A stretch of DNA of 64,000 nucleotides, from positions 171,400 through 235,399 of the forward strand of contig RQOL01000814.1 of the NCBI GenBank assembly GCA_013076295.1, written 5' to 3'. The notes beneath the pieces are model-generated. The model was given only the letters and a program-made list of their open reading frames with translations. It searched no databases and was not told where the DNA came from. Below are positions 50,816 to 60,692 of the stretch, in pieces (position 1 is the stretch's first letter; each line of letters opens with the position of its first letter). The stretch comes from Sanderia malayensis. Taxonomy: Eukaryota > Cnidaria > Scyphozoa > Semaeostomeae > Pelagiidae. The position numbers and the translations under genes are program-made.

Positions 50816-51400
50816 TGTCTATTTATTATCCAGAAACATTGAGTGATAGGGCGCACTTCGTGCGCTGCATTCGCTTACACTCATGCCTCTGCCTACTCCT
50901 CTTACACAGCTTAGCTCGCTCCGCTCGCCTGATAATCCCTGATAAAACTTTGGGCTTGTTTACATTAGGCCTAAGCATCGCAACTGTTCTCGTGAAGTCG
51001 GAAAAGAGCCAATCAAATTGCAGCAAAAGGCGAAACGCGTCACGTGAACAGCGAACGCTTTGTTCGAAATTGGAGTTCGCAACGCGAATTTGGAATTTTC
51101 GCCACCGTAAACTGTAGTTTTTTCGTGATAGCCAATTAGGCGAACTTTAACGAAGAATTTCCTAACCTTTTAGTCGAAACTGTAAGCTCTCATATAGATA
51201 ACTTTCTGGTTCAGCCGGCAAGGAACAGCTCACTTAAAAATAGGGCAGATTAAGGGCCAGAAAAAAAAGCCTTTATGGATACCTCGTTCGCCGTTTCCGC
51301 CCATTGTTCTGAGGCGTTCGACCTATTGTTTCGGGTCGAATCTATTGTTTTTGGCAGGGAAAGTGCGTCATCACGCGACTCCGCAGAATATATATATTAG
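50816..51400 (+). repeat. Macrosatellite block V, copy 3 (short form)
   Basis: Nearly identical to V2 and has the same internal deletion relative to V1, the same CACGCG (51,372) and the same ATAGCCGGGG after TATATATA. A 92-codon + strand ORF (50,839-51,117) is also open in V2, but its N-terminal half is diverged 88-bp repeat, so I do not call it a gene. Confidence 0.88.
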
Positions 51401-51410
51401 ATAGCCGGGG
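51290..51410 (+). promoter_or_regulatory. Promoter-like cassette at the end of V3, altered E-box
   Basis: CCCATTGTTCTG, CTATTGTTTCG and CTATTGTTTTTG are followed by CATCACGCGACTC, TATATATA and ATAGCCGGGGG. Confidence 0.35.
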
Positions 51411-53128
51411 GCCCGGTCGCTACGCTCCCTCCCCGGAGTCCCCCAAGCAACAAAAGTTTAATGTGGTTGGCGGGCTTCGCACGCTGCATTCGCTGCCGCT
51501 CATGCCCATACATACATACATACCCTACAACACATACCCTACAATACATACCCTACAATACATACCCTACAATACAAACCCTACAATACATACCCTACAA
51601 TACATACCCTACAATACATACCCTACGATACATACCCTACAATACATACCCTACAACACATACCCTACGATACATACCCTACAATACATACCCTACTATA
51701 AATACCCTAAAATACATACCCTACAATACATACCCTACAATACATACCCTACATAACATACCCTACAATAGATACCCTACAATACATACCCTACATAACA
51801 TACCCTACAATACATACCCTACAATACATACCCTACAATACATACCCTACGATACATACCTTACAATACATACTTTAAAATACATACCTTACAATACATA
51901 CCCTACAATACATACCCTACAATACATACCCTATATACATACCCTACAATACATACCCTACATAACATACCCCACTATACATACCCTACAATACATACCC
52001 TACAATACATTCCCTAAAAACAAACCTACATACATACCACTACAATACATACCCTACATAACATACCCTACTATACATACCCTACAATACATACCCTCAA
52101 CATAAATACCATACAATGCAAACCCTACAATAAATACCCTACAATACATACCCTACAATAAATACCATACAATACATACCCTACAATAAATACCCTACAA
52201 TAAATACCCTACAATAAATACCCTACAATACATACCCTACATAACATACCCCACGATACATACCCTACAATACATACCATACAATACATACCCTACAATA
52301 CATACCCTACAATACATACCTTACGTAACATACCCTACAATACATACCCACAATACATAACCTACAATACATACCCTACAGTACATACCCTACAGTACAT
52401 ACCTACGATACATACCTACAGTACATACCCTACAGTACATACCCTACGATACATACCTTACGATACATAACCTACAATACATACCCTACAATACATACTT
52501 TGCAATACATACCCTACAATACATACCTAACAATACATACCTTACAATACATACCCTACAATACATACCCTACAATACATACCCTACAATACGTACCCTA
52601 CAATACATACCCTACAATACATACCCTAAAATACATACCCTAAAATACATACCCTACAATACATACCCTAAAATACATACCCTACAATACATACCTTACA
52701 ATACATACCTTACAATACATACCAAACAATACATACCCTACAATACATACCCTACAATACATACCCTACAATACATACCTTACAATACATACCCTACAAT
52801 ACATACCCTACATTACATACCTTACAATACATACCCTACAATACATACCCTACTATACATACCCTACAATACATACCCTACATAACATACCCTACAATAC
52901 ATACCCTACAATACATACCCTACAATACATCCCCTACAATACAAACCCTAAAATACATACCCTAAGATACATACCCTACAATACATACCCTAAAATACAA
53001 ACCCTAAAATACATACCCTACAATACATACCCTACAATGCATACCCTACGATACATACCCTACAATAAATACCATACAATACATACCCTACAATAAATAC
53101 CCTACAATACATACCCTACAATACATAC
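51401..53128 (+). repeat. Leader followed by minisatellite array N7
   Basis: One leader plus a truncated 88-bp unit (hairpin mutated to GCGGGC-TTC-GCACGC) runs through a short ATAC tract at 51,508 into about 115 units. N7 is distinguished by CAGTACATA and CGATACATA units near 52,370-52,460 and CTAAAATACATA units near 52,625-53,010. CGATAC units also mark N1. Confidence 0.93.
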
Positions 53129-54583
53129 TACGACGCAACATTTCTAAAGAAAGTAAAGGTGGGAGGTCGGACCTCCCCCCCTGGCAATCGACCGCCCAGC
53201 GCCCACCCTGCCGCCCCCATGAAAGCCGAAGGTTGATAGCTTCCGTGTGAAGTTTGAAAAAAAAATTGCCTTCAAAAATTTAATCAATCCTGGAAAATTT
53301 AAACTCAATCTCTAATAAAAATTATATCAAACTGTAGCTAAGAAACAGCGAATCCGATACAAATATTCACATTTCTTAACAGTGTTGTTTTGAATTTTAA
53401 GCGAGTATTTAGTGGAGCCCAAGACAAAAGCCGCGAAAAAATTTATTCATCAGCCAACTTTAAAAACACAAAAATTCCCTAACTTGGTCAAACTTTGTCC
53501 ATTTTAACTCAAATTACACCAACACGAAGCTGATACCTTGGCGAATAAGTATCGAAAGTAATTGGTGCATTTGAAATGCTTTTCGCAATTTTAGTTGTAC
53601 ATTTTTGAAGTCCAAGACATGATTTTGTTCATCAAAAATAGCCCTGAAATGAAACCCGTGAAAAAAATAGCATTTAAAACAGGATTCACCAACTTTCAAA
53701 TTAAATTAACGTGGCCAATTTTTGTCCTACACACCCCACAAAAATATCAACATGAAGCTAATAGCTTGGCGAACATTTATCGAAAGTATTTGGGTGAAAA
53801 AAACAAAGTTTTGGCAGGTTAAAAATTAATTTTCGCAAATGCAAAACACACGCGTGTTGCTTGAAAATTTCGTGTTTTTCAGCAAATCCAAACTCGGCTA
53901 AAACTGTCCAAAAACAGAGGAAAATCAACAAAACAAAAAAAACAAAGCCATATAACTTTAGTTCTCGTGCAAATAAACAGTTATCGAAGGTTTAAATGGA
54001 GAAAATCGGCCCAGAACGACCCGAGAAAATCAAAATTGTCCTTGTGTTTTTGTTAGGCCCTCGGCTCAACACAAAAAACGTGAGGTTAAACAAACAAAAC
54101 TCGTGCTATTTTCAGCCAAAAACAATTAAATAAATAAAATACCTTGAAATAATTGTTCACCAATTGTCTCCACAGGTCTTGACAACAATTGACACGTCTT
54201 TACAATTGATTTCCGGCACGTATTCACGTTTAAGCCCGAGCAACTTGCCGCCCGTTGAACTAAAAAAACACGTGCTTCTTCCTGCTCATTTTGCATCTCA
54301 TTAACGCCGTCCTCGGAACTTTCCAGAAGGTCGGAACACAAAATGGGCCATAACTCCCGGACCGCCTGGGTTAGAAATTAGCGGATTGCTTTACTTTCAT
54401 CAGCAGAATGCAGCGATCATTTTCATACCAATTTGCACCCTTATTGACCCCCAGAAAAAAAGCCTTTGTGACATCAAGGAAATTCCTTTGATCCCATTGT
54501 TTTTTCGAACGTCAATTGTTCAAAAGACAATGGGCATTGTTCACAGTCGGCGGGTCACGTGTGACCGTAGAATAGTATATATA
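53129..54583 (+). repeat. Macrosatellite block U, copy 7
   Basis: The last U copy. From about 53,880 onward it is nearly base-for-base U1 at a displacement of 19,320 bp, including the private CCTCGGCTCAACAC and AAATAAATAAAATACC. The minus-strand exon-like ORF is open (54,126-54,341). The C-rich start keeps the four-tract pattern. Confidence 0.9.
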
Positions 54584-54593
54584 GACTAGCCGG
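54490..54593 (+). promoter_or_regulatory. Promoter-like cassette at the end of U7
   Basis: CCCATTGTTTTTTC, CAATTGTTC and ACAATG-GG-CATTGT precede GGTCACGTGTGACC, TATATATA and CTAGCCGGGGG. It matches the U1 cassette but with an unbroken TATATATAG. Confidence 0.45.
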
Positions 54594-54745
54594 GGGCGCT
54601 CGCATACGCTCGCTTCCCGGAGCCCGTCAAGTACAAAAAGTTTAATGTGGTTGGCGCGCTTCGCGCGCTGCATTCGCTCCCGCTCATGCCCCTTTCAACC
54701 CCACGTACAGTGGTTTGGCTCGCCCTCGCCGCCCTGTCTATCTAT
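54584..54745 (+). repeat. Terminal leader and single 88-bp unit: right end of the macrosatellite
   Basis: A class 1 leader (GCCGGGGGCGCTCGCATACG) and one 88-bp unit decay into TGGTTTGGCTCGCCCTCGCC and TGTCTATCTATTGTCACG. The last words resemble the start of a V block. Single-copy sequence follows; no ATAC or minisatellite is present on this side. Confidence 0.85.
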
Positions 54746-55479
54746 TGTCACGATTGTAGTGTTTAACATGCATGGAAATTAGTTTTAGCGGTCAGCCTCG
54801 TTTTCATCATCTAAGCCTCGTACTGATGGTACAGTAGATAAGATGCAAGATAAAAGTTTGTTTTGTTTTAGGGACGACAACAATTAGCCTGCTATTAGTT
54901 GAGTGCATGGATTGACACTTGGATGTGGTCTTTTGTCAACCTAATATAGGATAGGTATAAACAGTAAAGGACCATTGATGATGAATGTCCAGAATTTAAA
55001 TTAATTTTGACTTACACTGATGACACTGATGCATTGATTTTTGATAAAGCAATAAGTATGTAGCCTCCAATACTTGCATTGGTACAATGATGTACATCAG
55101 TAGATCTACAAAGTGAAAGAGACAAATTATATTCTATTTAATATGTTGGTTTATTACTATCAAGGCTAAAAAATAATTGGATTTGGATTTGGAGAATCTG
55201 TGGAGTTTAATTTTCCTTTGATGTTGATTTAATGTATATCATTATGAAAAGAAATAAAGAAATTAATATTGATCAGTATGACATAACATTACAGTATGAC
55301 ATTACAGACAAAACAGATCATTTAATGCAATTGCCATGAAAAAGCTTTATTAAATTAAATGAAGTACAACGATTTCTACGGCTGGGATTGGTTTTACATT
55401 AGTTTCAATCATATAGAACATAAGGATAAGCACGGGACACCGTGGATAACGAATGCAAAAGTACTTCATAATCATCATC
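54746..55479. other. Low-copy AT-rich sequence, no gene recognised
   Basis: No ORF above about 50 codons with protein-like content, no repeat related to the neighbouring arrays and no RNA gene pattern were seen. Confidence 0.5.
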
Positions 55480-55965
55480 AATGGGATGGGAATTGCATGG
55501 TGAAAGGAGTTTCATAGGAGTATTGGGCTTGGTTGGTAAGGCAAAGAAGGCAGCCACAAAGTGAAAAGAATCGTCAACGAAAAAATTATAACAAAATTAA
55601 AGCCACTGAAACATGTGGGTACAGCATTAAACACTCTTTCCGAAATCATTAAATATAAAGAGCCATGAAACATAAGCGGAGTTGTCAATTTTGGCCTGAG
55701 GAAACTATATGTTTGAGTGAAATACAATTGGCCTAAGCAACTATATGGGAACTTGAATGGGGTGAAATTAAAAAATAAAGTCTACTTACTCCTGAGCTGC
55801 GGCAAAATGAATGTTTCTCTCAGCTTTACTTTCTCTTATTTCACCATCAAGTTCCATTGCAATCCAAGATTTGGGAAACGAATATTCGGACAGCACAACC
55901 ACAGCCAGCATGAGAAATTGCTACGTTGACGAAACATAGCATAAATCAAAATCACACAACAAATT
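55480..55965 (-). repeat. Diverged paralogous segment D1
   Basis: Shares blocks in the same order with 57,780-58,345 and 58,947-58,985: CAAAGAAGGCAGCCACAAAG against CAAAGAAGGAAGCCACAAAG; GGCCTAAGCAA; CCTGAGCT with TTTCTCTTATTTCA; and on the minus strand TATGCTATGTTTCGTCAACG. Minus-strand peptides LCYVSST and ELDGEIRESKAE match LCYVSSS and EFDTEMRENEAQ in D2. It may be the remnant of a duplicated gene; a stop follows LCYVSST in this copy. Confidence 0.4.
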
Positions 55966-56069
55966 CTATTGTTATGCCGTCCCGTTTTGACGTAATTATT
56001 TGATTGAGCTGGATTGGCTTACAATCAACCAACCCAACCAAGAGAACTCAACTCAAGTGAACAAAGAAC

Positions 56070-56974
56070 ATGTGGTGGCAAGGCAATGCGTCCTTCCTTT
56101 CATCTTTTCTGTTCTGTGGTGATGGTAAGTAGGTTTTCCAGATCGTATTATATCATTGCGATCTTTCAGGTTACATCTTTAAAATAATCTATAGTGTTTC
56201 TGTGAAGGTTTTGATTCATTTTTCTAGCGTATAAGACTTTAGCAAATATAGTATTTGACCACGAATCCCTTGAGAATAGGCCACATTTGAGAAAAACGGA
56301 TGATACATTGTTCGCATTGGAAAATGAGATACGATTCTGTGCTACTTACGTTTTATTACATGTATTATTCGTGAATTTTAGGTACTCTCTGTGCTACGTA
56401 TGGGATTTGTGTGGTGCGATGTCAATGCAGGCAATTTTTGACTGTTCTTCAGGTAAGTATATTGAATTATATGAGATCATTATGCATCCCAAAGGCCACA
56501 TCTTGTTCATTTATAAAGACGGGTTTTTGAAATACATTTCTTGTAAATTTGTAGGGTTTGTGTCACAGCATGTCCAAGAAGAGTGTTGGTGATAAATATT
56601 TGTTGGCGGAATGCACCGTTTTTCAAAGGTAATAGTCTTGTTATTATTTTTGCAATGTTATTATTATTAATTGTTATTCTAATTTATCGTTGTACAAAAT
56701 TTAACAATTTAACAAAACAAACAAATAACAGGAAAAGAAAACGAACAAAAGACAAACATGAACACAATTACAGTTACAATTACTTTTTCTGAATGTTTGT
56801 GCCCCTTACCAAAGACAAAATTTCTTTTGTGGGCACATCTGCCCACATGCACCTCGTGTGCGCTTCTTCTTTATTTTTTTTTTGTTGTTTTTTATATTTT
56901 TTGAATCTTTTTTTTTCTATAATTTTTATTTTTATTTCTTCAGATTTCCTGTAGAGAAAAAGACATTAACATAG
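56070..56974 (+). CDS. Possible small four-exon gene, about 76 aa, cysteine-containing
   Basis: Splice-like sites join into one frame. Exon 1 is 56,070-56,124 (ATG, 18 codons, donor G|GTAAGTAG). Exon 2 is 56,382-56,452 (acceptor ATTTTAG, donor CAG|GTAAGTAT). Exon 3 is 56,555-56,628 (acceptor TTTGTAG, donor AAAG|GTAATAG). Exon 4 is 56,944-56,974 (acceptor ATTTCTTCAG, stop TAG). Phases 1, 0 and 2 agree. Exon 2 reads TLCATYGICVVRCQCRQF. A rival model uses an exon at 56,228-56,452 (AYKTLANIVFDHESLEN...) and ends at TGA 56,592, giving 105 aa; it is equally phase-consistent. I recognise no family, and chance is not excluded. Confidence 0.22.
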
Positions 56975-57779
56975 TTATCAGAGAAAAAAACAGAAACATA
57001 GTTTGTTAAGCACTTCCACAGTGAATGAATGAGGACACACCATACACTATGAGGCTCTGGTTAAAAGATATCTACAATGGGAAACTTATCATGCAAGACT
57101 CTCAATATTCAAGTAAGATAACAAAGACATATTTATGCACATATAGATTTTAAAATGCATTAATAATGTTTGCTTGTGTGGTAAGAGCCATCTTAGCTTG
57201 TTTTGTCCAATGTAATGGAGGATTCTATCAGTGATTGATACAATGTATGCTTCCCACTAAATTTGAAAATGTTGTGCTCTAATGGTTGTGAAATCATTGC
57301 CGTCTATGCCTGGCACACTGAGCTTACGACAACACATCTACCTGATAAGGAACATCATTAAGTGACAATGAGGAAGAATTAAGTACCTACAGGTTTAGAA
57401 TACTGTAAGTGATTCGTTAAGAAAACATTTAGTGGTAGTCAATGTAGAAATATTATTTAGCATTTATTTATTCAGTCTGCTTTTCAAGCAAGGTGCATTA
57501 ATTGTTCATATGGAACAGAGAGCATCATACCTTGAATATTATACCTGACTTGGGAAATAATTTGAAGAGAACATTTTGAACCATTGATTTAATTTTCCAT
57601 TGCCTTTGACTAAATGAATCTGTACAAAAAATAGGAAAAGAGCATTAATGAGTGTATTCGACAAAACAGTTATGCAATGCACGTGCAATGAGGAGGTGGT
57701 AAGTAAATAAAGTGTGGAATTTTCCCAGGGCTTGAACTTGACTTTCACTGGTTTCCTTCATGTACACATTACAACAATT
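56975..57779. other. Low-copy AT-rich sequence, no gene recognised
   Basis: No persuasive ORF or repeat. The T-rich stretch just upstream (56,860-56,943) is the polypyrimidine tract before the ATTTCTTCAG acceptor-like site. Confidence 0.5.
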
Positions 57780-58345
57780 AAACATCTTGGATAAACAGAA
57801 ATGAAAGCAGGTTCATGTTGGGATATCAATGAGCTTTGCTCGTAAAACAAAGAAGGAAGCCACAAAGTCAATAAATTGGTTAGGAACTATATTCACGAAA
57901 ACAAAAGCCCCAGGAAGATTTCGATATAGCAATGCACATTTCATTGGAGAATTTCCAGAATTCTGGCCTAACAAACTACTATATGTAAACCGTGAGTAAA
58001 GTAGAAATGGCCTAAGCTAAGCAATTTCCACTCAACATATCAAATGGAAAGGGATAAAAATGTCTCTCCTCATTCACAGCAGCCTAGTTGTCTCCCTTAA
58101 GTCAATAGGGGTATCTCCTCTACCTGAGCTTCATTTTCTCTCATTTCAGTATCAAATTCCCTTATATCTAAATATCCATTGTTTGATTGTCCAAAATGAA
58201 AATTAACCTGACTTACCTTTGGTGAAGAGCAAGGTAGTTGTTTCCTTTGAGCCAGGAAGGCTTTATGAGGTATAATTTCATTGAGTTCAGCAACTAAATC
58301 CGACTCGATGCCATTTGTTGGCAGGCAGAAACTTTGTCCCGACAG
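57780..58345 (-). repeat. Diverged paralogous segment D2 (interrupted by the hAT MITE)
   Basis: Counterpart of D1; its remaining piece lies beyond the MITE at 58,947-58,985. Minus-strand reading gives an exon-like stretch ending at 58,217 with the strong donor CCAAAG|GTAAGTCAG. The peptide includes CLPTNGIESDLVAELNEI and HKAFLAQRKQLPCSSPK. A second stretch ends GAAGCTCAG|GTAGAG near 58,125. Removing the MITE and one target duplication keeps the frame open upstream through HYCCLSGQSFCLPTNG. No domain is recognised. Confidence 0.35.
58338..58345. repeat. Left target-site duplication of the hAT MITE
   Basis: CCCGACAG directly precedes the CAGGG terminus and is repeated exactly at 58,939-58,946. 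Confidence 0.88.
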
Positions 58346-58938
58346 CAGGGCTCTCATTTCGCTTCATGTAAAAATCCTTAGAATTTTACGAAAATATCCT
58401 TAGATTTTACAAAAATTCCTTAGATGCATAATATAATAATAATAATAATGATAATAATGCGAATCTTATACAGGAATTGAAACTTTAACACGTAGTGCTG
58501 TTATCAACGTATGGTGAATTTTCTTAATTTGCATAATTTTGGTTTTTTGGCACATAACTGTACCACATAACTAAAAATCACAACTGCCGTCATTTACAAA
58601 TGGTCAATCGCAAAAAGTTGCATTCATGCTGAGCCGGAAAACGCTTCTAACACCTAACTATTCTATTTACTTGGTGATAGGGCAACCAACCAATATATTT
58701 GGGTGGGGAAGTGCCACAATTACTAAAATTACCGAAGATTGACACTTGCACTACCAGCACTTGCATAGTAGATGTGTGTAGTTTTGCTTTGTTTAACTTT
58801 TTTTTAGTATGTTGTGTTCTAGTTCTAAATTTGGAAAATTCCTTAAAAAATCCTGAAAAACTTAAATTCCTAAAAGTACCCTTAAAAATCTCCAAAATTC
58901 CTTAGTTTAAGGAAAAATCCTTAAAAATGAGAGCCCTG
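58346..58938. mobile_element. Non-autonomous hAT-type MITE, 593 bp
   Basis: Terminal inverted repeats CAGGGCTCTCATTT (58,346) and AAATGAGAGCCCTG (ending 58,938) are flanked by an exact 8-bp target duplication, CCCGACAG, at 58,338-58,345 and 58,939-58,946. An 8-bp duplication and a CAGGG end are hallmarks of the hAT superfamily. The interior is AT-rich, with CCTTAG/CCTTAAAA words near both ends, an (AAT)n tract near 58,430-58,458 and no transposase. It must be moved in trans. It sits inside the D2 segment. Confidence 0.88.
58429..58458. repeat. AAT trinucleotide microsatellite
   Basis: Short ATAATAATAATAATGATAAT run inside the hAT MITE. Confidence 0.8.
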
Positions 58939-58946
58939 CCCGACAG
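58939..58946. repeat. Right target-site duplication of the hAT MITE
   Basis: CCCGACAG directly follows the CCCTG terminus. An exact match to the left copy suggests the insertion is not very old. Confidence 0.88.
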
Positions 58947-58985
58947 GCAACAATAGTGCGATGATGAGACATAACATAGATGAAA

Positions 58986-59987
58986 ATCATACATAGACAG
59001 CACAAAGGCGTTTGAAATGGGAGACAGAAGTCTCGCCTCGTTTCAATGATCTTAGCAGAAATGCATCTAATTAAAAACGAAGTCGATAAATTTTGTTATG
59101 ATGTTATTGAATGGAGATTTATATGGGACAAATACACAAATATATGAATATTGAAACTCTAACGATTTATCTGCTGGCAATCTTCTATTGAAAACGTAAA
59201 TCGCTAATTTAAAAACCTTATTATTAATGCGGAAGATCTGAAAGAATACAATACAGTACAAACATGTTTTGAAAGGACGTGGATAGATATTTGTATTGTA
59301 TGCGAAGTACGAATGCGAAGGGTTGAGTCATGATATAGTCTACTATTAAAATTGGTGAATGGTCAATATCCATAAAAATTGATACATACAATCCGTAGTT
59401 CAGGTTGCAAAATTGATTGGTTAAGCGACGTCTTTAGCAAAATGACAGTACCTCAATTTGGATTCTTCAATAGCACTTCACTCTCAGCAAGCATACATCT
59501 CTGCCACGGCGTGAATGTATTCTTTCAATAACCGCGTTCGTTTGTTTTGAGGATTACGTTTGTACATAGCAAAAAAAAGAATAAGATTGCCGGTTACATT
59601 AGTTAAAAGCTCGAACACCAGCGTCAAGGAGTAACCTTTGTTCGAGTTTTCCTTGTTGGTGAAAAGTGCAATTGAAATTTGGAAGTATATATAGTAAACA
59701 CTAAAGGGGCCTATAGATTTTAGATCAAGTTTTCATGTATTAAAAGGAGAGGGGGGATGTTATTGATAGTGCGATGTTTTGCAAAAAGTAACTATCCTTA
59801 AGGGACAACTTGCAGTTTTCACAGAGTAAGGAAATCCACTTTCCCATAGGCAATATCGGAGAAAATGGCAACGCATAACTCTTAATAATCGGGCGCTACG
59901 CAGGATTCAGGACTGTGCCGACTGCTGTGTGTGGTGCAGTCACCCCTGGACATGTGGAGGGTGTAATGTCCAGTTGGTCTCCGCAGA
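58986..59987. other. Low-copy sequence between the MITE and the Helitron, no gene recognised
   Basis: AT-rich; no ORF with recognisable content. If the Helitron 3' end at 59,988 is right, this is host DNA flanking its insertion. Confidence 0.5.
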
Positions 59988-60018
59988 TCAGTGTTATCTA
60001 GAATGAATGCATTCTAGA
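59988..60018 (-). terminator. Candidate Helitron 3' end: hairpin plus CTRR terminus
   Basis: TCTAGAATG-CATT-CATTCTAGA on the minus strand (60,018 to 59,997) is a perfect 9-bp stem with a 4-base loop. Five bases later comes CTGA (59,991-59,988) and then T. A subterminal hairpin shortly before CTRR, with T following, is the defining Helitron 3' signature. It lies about 150 bp after the stop codon. The stem is less GC-rich than many, and CTRR words are common, so the exact end is provisional. Confidence 0.5.
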
Positions 60019-60586
60019 AAGGTGCCAGTAACGGCTGTACATCACACTTATGTGCGACGTGATCTGCGTTGACACACAATACCCGTACCCTTGAATGTGT
60101 GTATGTGCGTTTTGGTAGGCAGCCCTCTGTAGAGCAACTGTGCAGATGGTCGCTCTAGGATGAAGCCTTTACAGGACTTCTTGGAAAACAATGTTCTTTG
60201 TTTTCCTGTGTGTTTCCTCTGGGAGGAATACTTTGAGCCCGTTAAATGATGTTGCTCTTGACATGGCCACATATAACTGACCATGTGTGAACACGGGCTC
60301 AGGTAAGTACAAACCAACATACCTCAGGGATTGCCCCTGTGCCTTGTTGATTGTCAAGCAGTATGCAAGTCTGACTGGAAACTGTCGGCGTTTCATTTTG
60401 AACGGCATTTCCGTGTCCTGAGTGGAGACTGTGATCTTGGGAATCATGACCCGTTGTCCTCTGTGCTCCTTGTAATGATCTCTGCCGTATCACGTGACGT
60501 CGGAGATGCCGAACTATGAGTCTTGTTCCGTTGCAAAGACCTTTCTTTGGATTGAGATTCCGCAGAAGAATGATCGTTGCACCAAC

Positions 60587-60692
60587 CTAATGCAATGAAT
60601 ATTATTGTGATTAATGACGGCTTTTTTATGGTGCACTACCTTTGCACATAATAATTTAATGTTAATAGGATGAAAGATTGTACTCTTCCTAC
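60587..60692 (-). other. Helitron gene intron, 106 bp
   Basis: Donor CTCAAG|GTAGGAAG and acceptor TGCATTAG|GTTGGT. Splicing in phase 0 joins PLHRLKLK to VGATIILLRNLNPKKGLC, which is the conserved LKVGxxxxLLRNLNPxxGLCNGTR block of PIF1-like Helitron helicases. Confidence 0.85.

Noticed and set aside
44129..51117. 92-codon + strand ORF shared by V2 and V3
   Set aside because: The first half is a diverged 88-bp repeat unit and the frame is different in V1, so shared openness reflects recent duplication of V2 and V3.
33148..53128. Telomere-like repeat because of CCCTA in the 14-bp unit
   Set aside because: The unit is CCCTACAATACATA with no run of CCCTAA or other known telomere repeat, and the arrays are internal and interrupted by U blocks.
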